The notes under the pieces are model-generated. The model had not been told where the DNA came from, ran no database searches, and worked only from the letters and a program-made list of their open reading frames with translations. The position numbers and the translations under genes were made by a program. Positions 36,782 to 44,813 of a stretch of DNA of 64,000 nucleotides are shown here, piece by piece. This stretch comes from Anaerotignum neopropionicum. GTDB taxonomy: Bacteria > Bacillota > Clostridia > Lachnospirales > Anaerotignaceae. The first letter of the stretch is position 1. Each line of letters begins with the position of its first letter. The stretch covers positions 1 to 64,000 of the forward strand of contig NZ_LRVM01000001.1 of NCBI RefSeq assembly GCF_001571775.1. The letters run 5' to 3'.

Positions 36782-37765
36782 TCACTCCGTATCCGGCTCC
36801 CGGCCTTCCTCTTTTCCATACTGATCAAAGGGAATGTCATGGTAAATAAAGCTTTCCACCATATCCGCAGCTTGGTCAATATCGTACACATAATACCAAA
36901 CACCACTGATGGTTTGACCATAGGAATCAATATTATCGTTGGGCAGGCCTGCTTGCTCCAATGTCAGCCCACTTTTTAATCCCACCGAAGCAAGCTTCAA
37001 AATTTCTTCGTTGCTCAAAGAGGTTTCAACCATGGGCGCAAATTTTTTCACATAAGAAGGATACAATAGCGGATTGATGTCCAAAGCCTTTTGAAATAAG
37101 CATTCCAAAACCTTCCGTTGTCGCTCTCCTCGCATAACATCACTGTCAATTTTTCTGATACGAGAATAGCTCACCGCCTGGGGTCCCGTTAAATGCACCA
37201 TACCGGTTTCCTGCAGTTTTTCTCCTTTTAGGAGGTAGTTGTTAATTTGCTGCCGCTCCGCCGCGGTAACCTCTAGGTCAATCCCCCCTAATTCCTCAAT
37301 CACATCCGCTAAGGAATCAAAGTTTACCGTAACATAGTCCTTAATATTCAGATCAAAATTCTCATTGATGGTTTGAATTGCGAGGGCCGCACCACCATAG
37401 GCATAGGCATGGTTTATTTTCGTCTTTCCACGCTCAGGAACATCCACATAGGTATCTCTGGCAATGGAGATCAGCTTTATTTTCCCTGTTTTTCCATTGA
37501 CCGAGGCAATCATAATGGCATCGGAGCGCCCTTTGTTTTCCCCATCCTCTGTATCAATGCCAAATAGCGCAATATTTGTAATTCCTTGGTTTGCATACAT
37601 GCTTAGCTCCTCATTTACGGACAGAGAATTCTCATCTATCGTTTGACGGTTTACCCCCTCAATCATATACATAAAAATTCCGTACAATACTAAAAGAACA
37701 CCACATAATCCAACTAAAGTAAACAATAATGTTTTAAAATACAATTTCCAAAGTTTCTTATCCAT
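36782..37765 (-). CDS. LytR-CpsA-Psr family cell-wall ligase
   Basis: A 327-residue bitopic protein: short basic cytoplasmic end, one membrane helix (about residues 10-35), then an extracellular LCP domain with GRSDAIMIASV, the catalytic SIARDTYVDVP and SYSRIRKIDSD. LCP enzymes attach anionic glycopolymers to peptidoglycan, using undecaprenyl-linked donors. The ATG at 37765 is preferred; a TTG eight codons before is possible. No polymer-synthesis genes are adjacent. Single gene. Confidence 0.92.
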   Translation of the reverse strand: MDKKLWKLYFKTLLFTLVGLCGVLLVLYGIFMYMIEGVNRQTIDENSLSVNEELSMYANQGITNIALFGIDTEDGENKGRSDAIMIASVNGKTGKIKLISIARDTYVDVPERGKTKINHAYAYGGAALAIQTINENFDLNIKDYVTVNFDSLADVIEELGGIDLEVTAAERQQINNYLLKGEKLQETGMVHLTGPQAVSYSRIRKIDSDVMRGERQRKVLECLFQKALDINPLLYPSYVKKFAPMVETSLSNEEILKLASVGLKSGLTLEQAGLPNDNIDSYGQTISGVWYYVYDIDQAADMVESFIYHDIPFDQYGKEEGREPDTE

Positions 37766-37904
37766 AAAGGAATATCGTCCTTTCAACAAAATTCGTCAGA
37801 GTCGCTTTTTATTATATTACGCTATCCCCAAAAATACAATGAAATTTCCTTTAAGACAAGAATTAATGAAAAAGCAAACTTTATATACAAAAATTGTTTA
37901 TTCC

Positions 37905-38193
37905 AGACGAAAGACAAAGTCAAAATCTTGAGGGTCTTGCCCTCAAACCCCCACAAGGGTTTCACCTCAGCACTTTGCTGCGCAAAGCTGTCCTATGGAC
38001 AAATGGCACTTCTTTGCCATTGCACCTTGACCCACCTGCACCCGAATAAAATGCGGGTGTCATAAAAGTTTTTGGTCTTGCTTTTTTCAAAAAGCAAGTG
38101 GGTTTTCATCACTTTTGCTACGCAAAAGCCAGCTTCGCCGTCTGCCCTATCTTGGGCAGTGAGAGGGCAACGCCCAAGGTTTGTCTACGTTCT
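37905..38193. repeat. intergenic mosaic repeat, copy C
   Basis: The longest full-type copy. In order: AGACAAAGTC, TTGAGGG/CCCTCAA hairpin, CCCACAAGGGTTTCACC, a block with GCAAAGCTGTCC..GGACA (37980-38000), CACCCG/CGGGTG hairpin, AAAAGTTTTTGGTCTTGC core, CTTGC-T6/A5-GCAAG block, then GCCCTATCTTGGGC and GGGCAACGCCC hairpins, ending TTTGTCTACGTTCT. Nearly the whole of copy D is the same sequence in opposite orientation. It lies between the LCP gene and the thiD-type kinase gene. Confidence 0.8.
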
Positions 38194-38239
38194 GACCTTG
38201 TAATGCTTGCTCGCCGCTTTTCGTCTTTTACTAAAATTT

Positions 38240-39055
38240 TCAATCTTTAATTTCTTCCCAAATTCCAGCCTTGTTATATAGCTCGTAGAAATGATTTGTA
38301 GGCCCAACGCCCTTACCGATTGACAGACTATGCTCAATGGCCACAGTAATATAAGCCTTGGCAATACACACCGCCTCCTCAACACTTTTCCCCTTCGCTA
38401 AATTTGCCGCAATGGCAGAGGATAGCGTACAACCCGTACCATGGGTATTTTTTGTTGCAATCCGGTCAGAATGCAGTGTAATAATTTTTTCCCCGTCAAA
38501 CAATAAATCTGTGGCATCGTCCTCCAGATGACCACCTTTAATCAATACATTTTTAGCACCCATTGCGAAAATTTTTCTGGCCGCCTCCTCCATGGAAGAC
38601 AAATCATTGATTTTCATTCCCGTAATGACCTCCGCCTCGGGAAGGTTGGGCGTTACCACATAAGCAAGGGGAATCAGCCGCCGAATCAACGTGTCCTTTG
38701 CATCGGGCTGCATCAAATCAAAGCCGCTTTTGGAAATCATAACGGGATCAACTACAATATTTGTTGCATGGTGCTCCTCCAATTTATCGGCAATGGCATG
38801 AATTGTTTCAATTTGAGAAACCATTCCGATTTTCACACCGCTTACTTTGATGTCTGAATAAATTGCATCAATCTGTCCCCGAATAATTTCAGGGGATATG
38901 TCTTGACATCCAAAAACACCTTGGGTATTTTGCACCGTTACCGCCGTAATGACACTCATGCCGTAGGTGCCGTGGGCGGAAAAGGTTTTTAAATCCGCCT
39001 GTATGCCTGCGCCGCCGCAGGTATCAGAGCCAGCTATCGTTAAAACATGTTTCAT
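38240..39055 (-). CDS. thiD: hydroxymethylpyrimidine/phosphomethylpyrimidine kinase (ThiD family)
   Basis: A 271-residue ribokinase-fold kinase. It begins LTIAGSDTCGGAGIQADLKTF, contains VVDPVMISKSG, TPNLPEAE and the ATP/anion-hole motif NTHGTGCTLSSA, with all catalytic residues. The TPP riboswitch upstream fits a thiamine-pathway ThiD that phosphorylates HMP and HMP-P. Clostridial members of this subgroup are also annotated pyridoxal kinase, since they can act on pyridoxal; the riboswitch favours thiamine salvage. No other thi gene is next to it. GGGAGG site upstream. Confidence 0.93.
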   Translation of the reverse strand: MKHVLTIAGSDTCGGAGIQADLKTFSAHGTYGMSVITAVTVQNTQGVFGCQDISPEIIRGQIDAIYSDIKVSGVKIGMVSQIETIHAIADKLEEHHATNIVVDPVMISKSGFDLMQPDAKDTLIRRLIPLAYVVTPNLPEAEVITGMKINDLSSMEEAARKIFAMGAKNVLIKGGHLEDDATDLLFDGEKIITLHSDRIATKNTHGTGCTLSSAIAANLAKGKSVEEAVCIAKAYITVAIEHSLSIGKGVGPTNHFYELYNKAGIWEEIKD

Positions 39056-39134
39056 TTCATCAGCCTCCCATATAATTAAGATATATTTGTTACGTTTTTA
39101 ACAAGAACACCACAAAAGAAAAGGGATTTTACAT

Positions 39135-39171
39135 AAAAAAGCACAGCTACGATTTCTCGTTTGCTGTGCCT
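39135..39171 (-). terminator. expression-platform terminator of the TPP riboswitch
   Basis: On the minus strand GCACAGC and GCTGTGC arms with a 15-nt loop, followed by TTTTTT, lie between the aptamer and thiD: the expected off-state terminator. Confidence 0.85.
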
Positions 39172-39174
39172 GAG

Positions 39175-39275
39175 TTTGAAGTAATACGCTTCCCTACGCT
39201 GGTATAACCCAGATCAGGTAGAAAGGGTAACAAGCTTTCTGCCTGTTTCTCAGCCGAATACGACACCCCCAGCAA
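39175..39275 (-). promoter_or_regulatory. TPP (THI-box) riboswitch
   Basis: On the minus strand the aptamer shows GGGGGTGTCG, GGCTGAGA, then TTACCC and ACCTGATCTGGGTTATACCAGCG with TAGGGAA, which are the conserved thi-box elements that bind the pyrimidine and the pyrophosphate. It precedes an intrinsic terminator and the kinase gene, so thiamine pyrophosphate should lower expression. Confidence 0.96.
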
Positions 39276-39330
39276 ATTTTCATTCGATTTATTTACAAAA
39301 TAGCACGATTCCTAAACCATGTCAAGGAAA

Positions 39331-40524
39331 TTATACATTCAGCCCCATCAGTGCAGCCATCCTGTTCAAAGGCACATAAACCTCTCCATCTACCAGTATT
39401 GGGTAAATTTTTGTTTCTTTTCCATCATAAAATAAACAAAAATCCGCTTTTTTCATGATTAACCTTCCGCTATCATCCACCAATAGCTCATTGCCCAAGC
39501 CGGTAAACAGCTTTTTGGGTACTAAATTCAGCGTCTTGTTTTGCTTGTCAAATTGGGCAGCAAATTTATTCCCAAGGTTCGCCAACTGACGCAAGGGCAC
39601 ATATTCCTCCCCTAAAATCTTTAGGGTATCTAGCGTATATTCCTTTTCTCCAAGGCTCACATCTTTTTGCACCACCCTGCGGCTGTCGGAAAGACCCACC
39701 CAGCTTAATTCATAGGGCTTGATACGGTCAGTATAAATTCCGTCCACCCCTAAAGCCAGTAATTCTTCAAATTGCTTATAGCGATTAATCGTATGGGCAT
39801 AAACTTTGATTCCCTTTGCGTGAAGGGTATCAAGCACTTCCTTTGTCACACGGGAATATTCAATGGTAACCGTGGTGATGCCTTTTTCCTGGCAAAAATC
39901 AGCAATTTCAGGATAATTGGGATAATAGTTCAAATACAACGTATAAATCCACTCGGGAAAAGAATAAATTTCTTTCACCCAACCATACATTTCCTCACTG
40001 TAAATCTGGGGAATGATCCGCTCCAACAGCTCCGGTTGGCCCATGGCCTCAGCAAATTTCTTTAAATCATTAAATTGCCTTTGCACCGTTGCCTTGTCCG
40101 TATCCTTTGTATCGGTAATCAAATACACATCCGTATATTCCGCCATTAACCCCAAAATATCAATGGCTGTCAGTGGCGTTTGTTCATAAATAATCGGGCT
40201 GTTTTTATATGTATTTTGATTCATCACCAAGGGATCATTCACTCTCTGCTCCAAGCGGTAATAGGTACCGCTTGCTTCAAAATCATGGCGTGCAACCAAA
40301 ACGCCGTCGGAAGTATAAGTAAAATCCACCTCCAGCGCACGAAATCCATTCCCCCAAGACTGCACAAAGGCCTCCCTGGAATTGGTCTCAATTTTTCCGT
40401 CAGCTTCTCCCAAAGCATGGGCAACCAATGGGTTTCCCTCCTGCCACCCGGCAAACACCGTAAGGGGTAATGCAGTAACAAGCATTGACGCCAGCATAAC
40501 TACCGTTATTTTTTTTCTAAACAT
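39331..40524 (-). CDS. secreted glycerophosphodiester phosphodiesterase-like protein with stalk domain
   Basis: A 397-residue protein. An N-terminal signal peptide (MFRKKITVVMLASMLVTALP) precedes a TIM-barrel GDPD domain: AHALGEADGKIETNS, then LEVDFTYTSDGVLVARHDF with the catalytic Glu, Asp and His. The first motif is AHALG rather than the common HRG, so the substrate may not be a glycerophosphodiester. The last ~110 residues look like the copper amine oxidase N-terminal-like stalk found on clostridial surface proteins (EYVPLRQLANLG, EVYVPLNRMAALMG). GGAGG site before 40524. Single gene. Confidence 0.88.
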   Translation of the reverse strand: MFRKKITVVMLASMLVTALPLTVFAGWQEGNPLVAHALGEADGKIETNSREAFVQSWGNGFRALEVDFTYTSDGVLVARHDFEASGTYYRLEQRVNDPLVMNQNTYKNSPIIYEQTPLTAIDILGLMAEYTDVYLITDTKDTDKATVQRQFNDLKKFAEAMGQPELLERIIPQIYSEEMYGWVKEIYSFPEWIYTLYLNYYPNYPEIADFCQEKGITTVTIEYSRVTKEVLDTLHAKGIKVYAHTINRYKQFEELLALGVDGIYTDRIKPYELSWVGLSDSRRVVQKDVSLGEKEYTLDTLKILGEEYVPLRQLANLGNKFAAQFDKQNKTLNLVPKKLFTGLGNELLVDDSGRLIMKKADFCLFYDGKETKIYPILVDGEVYVPLNRMAALMGLNV

Positions 40525-40607
40525 TTTATTTCCTCCCAGCAAAAAAAATTGCTAAAAACTTTATCCCTGTACCGATCACACCTTGCAGTCCATTAAAAAG
40601 AAAACAG

Positions 40608-40812
40608 GGATATTCTCCCCGTTTCAGCACGTTGACAAGTCATTTTTACACAGCCCAGAAGCCTCGTTTCTTCAAGAAAAACAGGGAATACCCATCCCCC
40701 TGCCAATGCGCATTTGTTTTCCTTCTTTCATTAGAAAAACTTGAAAACTTTTGCTTTTTTCAAAGGGTGCCGATATAATCGGCACCCTTAAACAAGGATA
40801 TTCTCCCCGTTT
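40608..40812. repeat. short intergenic element (copy G) flanked by 17-bp direct repeats
   Basis: A perfect 17-bp direct repeat, GGATATTCTCCCCGTTT, lies at 40608-40624 and 40796-40812. Between them is a block ending in TTGCTTTTTTCAAAGGGTGCCG and its complement CGGCACCCTT (40750-40790), close to the end of copy E. The hairpin GGGTGCCGA/TCGGCACCC also looks like the terminator of the DUF1292 gene. The arrangement resembles an insertion with a target duplication or a local segmental duplication. Confidence 0.65.
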
Positions 40813-40819
40813 TACATTT

Positions 40820-41131
40820 TTATTCTTCTTCGTCATCAAATAATTCATTGAATGCAGCGGATACTTTGTCAAACAATTCGTCCTCTTCAATGACATTCAA
40901 CTCAATTTCATCTTCAATTTCTTTGTATTCATAGAGTAATACAGTTTCATCTTCCAAAGGCATTAATGCGATAAATTCCTTACCCGCAATACCTTCCACT
41001 TCAAATACGCCAAGAACGCCGCATTCTAATTCTGTATCATCATCCAGTGTTAGAAACATCGTTTCTAATCCCATTTCTTCCTGTTCATTGTCGTTGTCGC
41101 ATCCACAGCCACATCCGCATTTTTCGCTCAT
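40820..41131 (-). CDS. DUF1292 domain protein
   Basis: A 103-residue acidic protein of the DUF1292 family (YrzB-like). It has a Cys-rich start (EKCGCGCGCDNDNE), then the family core from MFLTLDDDTELECGVLGVFEVEGI, and an acidic C terminus. The four alternating cysteines near the start could bind metal. AAGGAGG lies 9 nt before the ATG. In many Firmicutes the family sits near yrrK and alaS; here it is downstream of the DEAD-box gene instead. Function unknown. Confidence 0.9.
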   Translation of the reverse strand: MSEKCGCGCGCDNDNEQEEMGLETMFLTLDDDTELECGVLGVFEVEGIAGKEFIALMPLEDETVLLYEYKEIEDEIELNVIEEDELFDKVSAAFNELFDDEEE

Positions 41132-41197
41132 ATACAGTACCTCCTTTAGGAAATCTAATTTCCTATCTATCATACCCTATTCTTTGTATTTGGACAA

Positions 41198-42580
41198 TTA
41201 TTTTTTTTGGTTTTGTAATTTATTTTTCTCTTTTTCTGCCAACTTTTTTGCTTTCGCTGCAAAAAAGCCTAATTCTTGCTTTTCCCCGCCGCTTTTATCC
41301 TTTTGAGGTGCAATTGCTTTTTGCAAAATGGGCGGTTTCTTTTTTGACTTTTCTTCATGAGAAATGGGTTTTTCTTCTACGCTCTTCATTTTAGGCGCAT
41401 CATTCTTTTTGGGTCTCTCCAAATCCTTTTTGGTTTTCACGCTATCCACCAATTTCCCGTAAGTCATTTCCTTTTGCACAAACCTTAAGCCCCACACCTT
41501 TTCATACTTATGCACCCACCGTCTTTCATAGGGTGTAACCAAGGTAATGGCCGTGCCCTTCTCGCCCTTTCTGCCGCAGCGTCCTGCTCTGTGCAGATAA
41601 TGGCTGGGTTCCTCCGGAACATCCATATTAATAATATGGGTTATGCCTTCAATATCAAGGCCTCTCGCCCCAATATCCGATGCCACCAACACATTGACTC
41701 TGCCTTGACGGAAATCCTCCATGGCATTTTTCCGATCCAGCTTCCCTGCTTTCCCATAAATTCCTGCCGCCTTAATCCCATGGTAGCAAAGCTTATCCAC
41801 CGCCACCTCAATGTTTTCCGGGTTGTTCAAAAAAACCATGGCTCTTTCGGGCTTTTCTCCAGCCAAAATTTTTCGAAGCTCCACAAATTTTTCCCGCTGT
41901 GTTGTCAAAATGTAATAATGTGAAATCCCCTCAGGCACCAAGCTGCCTGTTTTGGCCTCAATAAAGAGCATATCCTCCTTCATAAGGCGTTTCCCCCGCA
42001 GTCTGGTTTCTTCATCAACAGAGGCGGAAAGCAGCACAAGCTGACGATCTTTTAATGTGGCCTTTATAACACCCGTCACATCCTCCAGGTTGCCATCCTC
42101 CATAAGACGGTCGCCCTCGTCTAAAACAATTGTTTTCACCAAATGGGCAGGAACTTTTTTACGCTTTATAAGATCTAAAATTCTTCCTGTGGAGCCAATG
42201 AGAATGCGGGGCTTTTCCCGCAGCCTTTCAATTTGACGGTTCACCCCTGCAGAGCCAATCATCAGCATACAGCCAATGTCTAGACCGCTGTTTTCCTCCA
42301 AAACCTCAGCCTGGTGAAACACCTGGGCCGCCAATTCATGGGTTGGTGTGAGAATAATTGCCTGTGCTCCCTTGATATTCAAATCCAAGCGTTCAAAAAT
42401 AGGCAATAGATACGCCAATGTTTTACCCGAACCAGTTTCGGAACGCCCAATGACATCCTTGCCCGATAAAATAAGCGGTATCATATGCTTTTGTATCTCT
42501 GTGGGCGTTAAAATGTCCTGCTTTTCCAGTGCCTCCGTCAAAGCCTTCGATAGCCCTAATTTTACAAATTCGTTTTCCAT
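41198..42580 (-). CDS. DEAD-box RNA helicase
   Basis: A 460-residue ATP-dependent RNA helicase. Motifs in order: Q motif TPTEIQKHMIP, Walker A SETGSGKT, PTHELAAQ, VLDEGDRL in place of DEAD (so here DEGD), SAS, and in the second domain ASDIGARGLDIEG and HRAGRCGRKG. The C-terminal ~80 residues are Lys-rich and probably bind RNA. The DEGD variation in motif II keeps the acidic catalytic pair Asp-Glu. AAGGAAGG precedes the ATG. It may be transcribed with the DUF1292 gene 67 nt downstream. Confidence 0.93.
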   Translation of the reverse strand: MENEFVKLGLSKALTEALEKQDILTPTEIQKHMIPLILSGKDVIGRSETGSGKTLAYLLPIFERLDLNIKGAQAIILTPTHELAAQVFHQAEVLEENSGLDIGCMLMIGSAGVNRQIERLREKPRILIGSTGRILDLIKRKKVPAHLVKTIVLDEGDRLMEDGNLEDVTGVIKATLKDRQLVLLSASVDEETRLRGKRLMKEDMLFIEAKTGSLVPEGISHYYILTTQREKFVELRKILAGEKPERAMVFLNNPENIEVAVDKLCYHGIKAAGIYGKAGKLDRKNAMEDFRQGRVNVLVASDIGARGLDIEGITHIINMDVPEEPSHYLHRAGRCGRKGEKGTAITLVTPYERRWVHKYEKVWGLRFVQKEMTYGKLVDSVKTKKDLERPKKNDAPKMKSVEEKPISHEEKSKKKPPILQKAIAPQKDKSGGEKQELGFFAAKAKKLAEKEKNKLQNQKK

Positions 42581-42667
42581 ATTCTATTCCTTCCTTATTT
42601 TAAGGATAAGCCTTTTTGTTTATTATTCCAATTATAGCCTGTTTTTATGAGCCTGTAAACAAAATCC

Positions 42668-43366
42668 TCAAACGCTTTCTTGTTCTGAAAAATAATCAAC
42701 AATCCCCAAATAAATTGCCCACGCAAGCTTCGTTTGATAATCTTCATCGTTTAACAGTGCCTCCTCCGTTGGGTTGGAAAGAAAACCACATTCAACAATA
42801 ATTGCAGGGATTTCAGTGGTGCGCAATATGTAATAATCGCTGTTTTGCTTTGCCTGACGCTTGTTTGCATCGTCTACGTTGACTTTCAGCTTTTCTTGAA
42901 CGATTTCGGCAAGTCTTTTGCCCTGTTCGCTGGTTTTATGGTAAAAAACCTGGGCGCCCTTTACGCCTGTGGATGGGAACGCATTTTGATGGATGCTTAC
43001 CAAAATATCTCCGTCGCTCTCATTGGCAATTTTCTTACGTTCCGCCATATCCGACCCTTTCTTGCTGCCCAGTGCCTCATCGGTGGCACGGGTAATGAAC
43101 ACTGTTGCGCCGCCTTGCTCCAAATATTGCCGTAACTTTTCCATAACCGCTAAATTGATATTCTTTTCATCCTCTCCCGTCGTCCCCGTCTTGCCCGGAT
43201 CCCAACCGCCGTGGCCTGCATCCAAAATGATCACCTTTTGATCCACCGGAAGCATTACACGAGCACTTTTTCCGTTTTCTCTTACCGTTATGCAAAAGCA
43301 TAGCACGATCATTGCACAGAAACAAAAAAAACCATAACATTCTTTGACAGAAATTTTTACTTTCAT
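42668..43366 (-). CDS. cwlD: N-acetylmuramoyl-L-alanine amidase (CwlD-like)
   Basis: A 232-residue membrane-anchored amidase_3 enzyme. One N-terminal membrane helix is followed by the zinc-binding motifs ILDAGHGGWDPG, the INLAVMEKLRQYLE helix with its Glu, VSIHQNAFP and VECGFLSNP. Length and composition match CwlD, which makes muramic-delta-lactam in spore cortex. The presence of yabP, yabQ and ytfJ supports a sporulating cell. Assignment to CwlD rather than another amidase_3 is likely, not certain. GGAGG site upstream. Confidence 0.88.
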   Translation of the reverse strand: MKVKISVKECYGFFCFCAMIVLCFCITVRENGKSARVMLPVDQKVIILDAGHGGWDPGKTGTTGEDEKNINLAVMEKLRQYLEQGGATVFITRATDEALGSKKGSDMAERKKIANESDGDILVSIHQNAFPSTGVKGAQVFYHKTSEQGKRLAEIVQEKLKVNVDDANKRQAKQNSDYYILRTTEIPAIIVECGFLSNPTEEALLNDEDYQTKLAWAIYLGIVDYFSEQESV

Positions 43367-43602
43367 TTGTCCGCCTCCTTCCTAAATAACCTTATGAAAA
43401 AATAAGCAAAAACTTTCTGCCATTCTTGAATAAATTTTAAAATTAAAAAAAAATTCGCTGTTCCATAAAATAGGCTTACGCCTATGCAACTTTATTCCGA
43501 GAAAATCGCTGTACAATTTGCTAAAGTTTTCACAAAACCTAGCTATTATTTTGCTCGTTTCTCCAAAAAAAATTTCCCGCACAAGAAAATTCCTCATTTT
43601 TG

Positions 43603-43630
43603 TTGACGGTTTCCATTAAGGTGTTATAAT
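43603..43630 (+). promoter_or_regulatory. serCA promoter
   Basis: TTGACG (43603-43608) and TATAAT (43625-43630), 16-bp spacing, 88 bp before the serC start. The rest of the gap from cwlD (43367-43602) is AT-rich and shows no gene. Confidence 0.75.
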
Positions 43631-43717
43631 TCTTCTAAGACTTAATTCGTACATTTGACCACAGTCGAAAGACAGATGTCAATTATTCACATCAAATCAT
43701 TTTAGGAGGCTTATTTT

Positions 43718-44803
43718 ATGGAAAAAAGAGTATTTAATTTTTCAGCAGGACCATCCATGCTACCCGTAGAAGTATTGGAACAAGCACAGCGCGAGCTTGT
43801 TTGTTACCCTTCCTGTGGTATGTCAGTAATGGAGATGAGCCATCGATCTAAAATGTTTGAATCCATCTTGGCAAAAGCAAAGGCTGATTTAAAAGAACTC
43901 ATGCATATCCCCGATAACTACAAAATTATGTTTCTTCAAGGCGGCGGTTCCACCCAGTTTGCCATGGTACCTTTAAACCTGATGAATAAAAATAATAAGG
44001 CTGATTATGTAATTACCGGACAATGGGCAAAAAAAGCAGCGGAAGAAGCTAAAAAATACGGCCAGGTAAATATAGTGGCAACCTCTGCCGATACCACCTT
44101 CAACCGCATCCCTGAATTGGATTCCTCTAAAATGGACCCTGAAGCCGATTATTTTTACATAACTTTAAATAATACCGTTTACGGCACCCATTGGACGAAC
44201 CTGCCTGATACAGGAAACGTGCCCTTGGTTGGCGATATGTCCTCCTCCATTCTTTCTGAGGAGATTGATATTACAAAGTTCGGCTTGCTCTATGCAGGTG
44301 CCCAGAAAAACCTTGGCCCAGCCGGTGTAACCGTTGTAATCATAAGAGAAGACCTTTTGGGCAACGCAATGGATTTTACACCGACCATGCTGCGTTATGA
44401 TATCCATGCAGAAAATGATTCTTTATACAACACCCCGCCCACCTATGGCATCTATTTTATGGGCCTTGTTTTTGATTGGGTAAAGCGTCAAGGCGGTGTT
44501 GCAGCTTTGCAAAAAATAAATGAGCATAAGGCTTCCTTGCTTTATGATTTCTTAGATGCATCCTCTTTGTTCAGAGGCACCGTTGTCCCAAAGGATCGTT
44601 CCTTGATGAACGCACCCTTTGTTCTGCCTACGGATGAATTAAATGCAAAATTTATTAAGGAAGCAGAAGCCCTTGGCTTTGTAAATCTGAAAGGACACCG
44701 CACCATAGGCGGTATGCGTGCAAGTATGTATAACGCTATGCCCGTGGAAGGCGTAGAGCAGTTGGTTGCTTTTATGAAAAAATTTGAAATGGAAAATAAG
44801 TAA
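43718..44803 (+). CDS. serC: phosphoserine aminotransferase
   Basis: A 361-residue PLP enzyme converting 3-phosphohydroxypyruvate and glutamate to phosphoserine. It begins NFSAGPSMLPVEVL and has the PLP lysine in YAGAQKNLGPAG; the FLQGGGSTQFAMVP phosphate-binding segment is complete. AGGAGG lies before the ATG. It is first in serC-serA-DUF1015. Confidence 0.97.
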   Translation: MEKRVFNFSAGPSMLPVEVLEQAQRELVCYPSCGMSVMEMSHRSKMFESILAKAKADLKELMHIPDNYKIMFLQGGGSTQFAMVPLNLMNKNNKADYVITGQWAKKAAEEAKKYGQVNIVATSADTTFNRIPELDSSKMDPEADYFYITLNNTVYGTHWTNLPDTGNVPLVGDMSSSILSEEIDITKFGLLYAGAQKNLGPAGVTVVIIREDLLGNAMDFTPTMLRYDIHAENDSLYNTPPTYGIYFMGLVFDWVKRQGGVAALQKINEHKASLLYDFLDASSLFRGTVVPKDRSLMNAPFVLPTDELNAKFIKEAEALGFVNLKGHRTIGGMRASMYNAMPVEGVEQLVAFMKKFEMENK

Positions 44804-44813
44804 GGAGATTATT

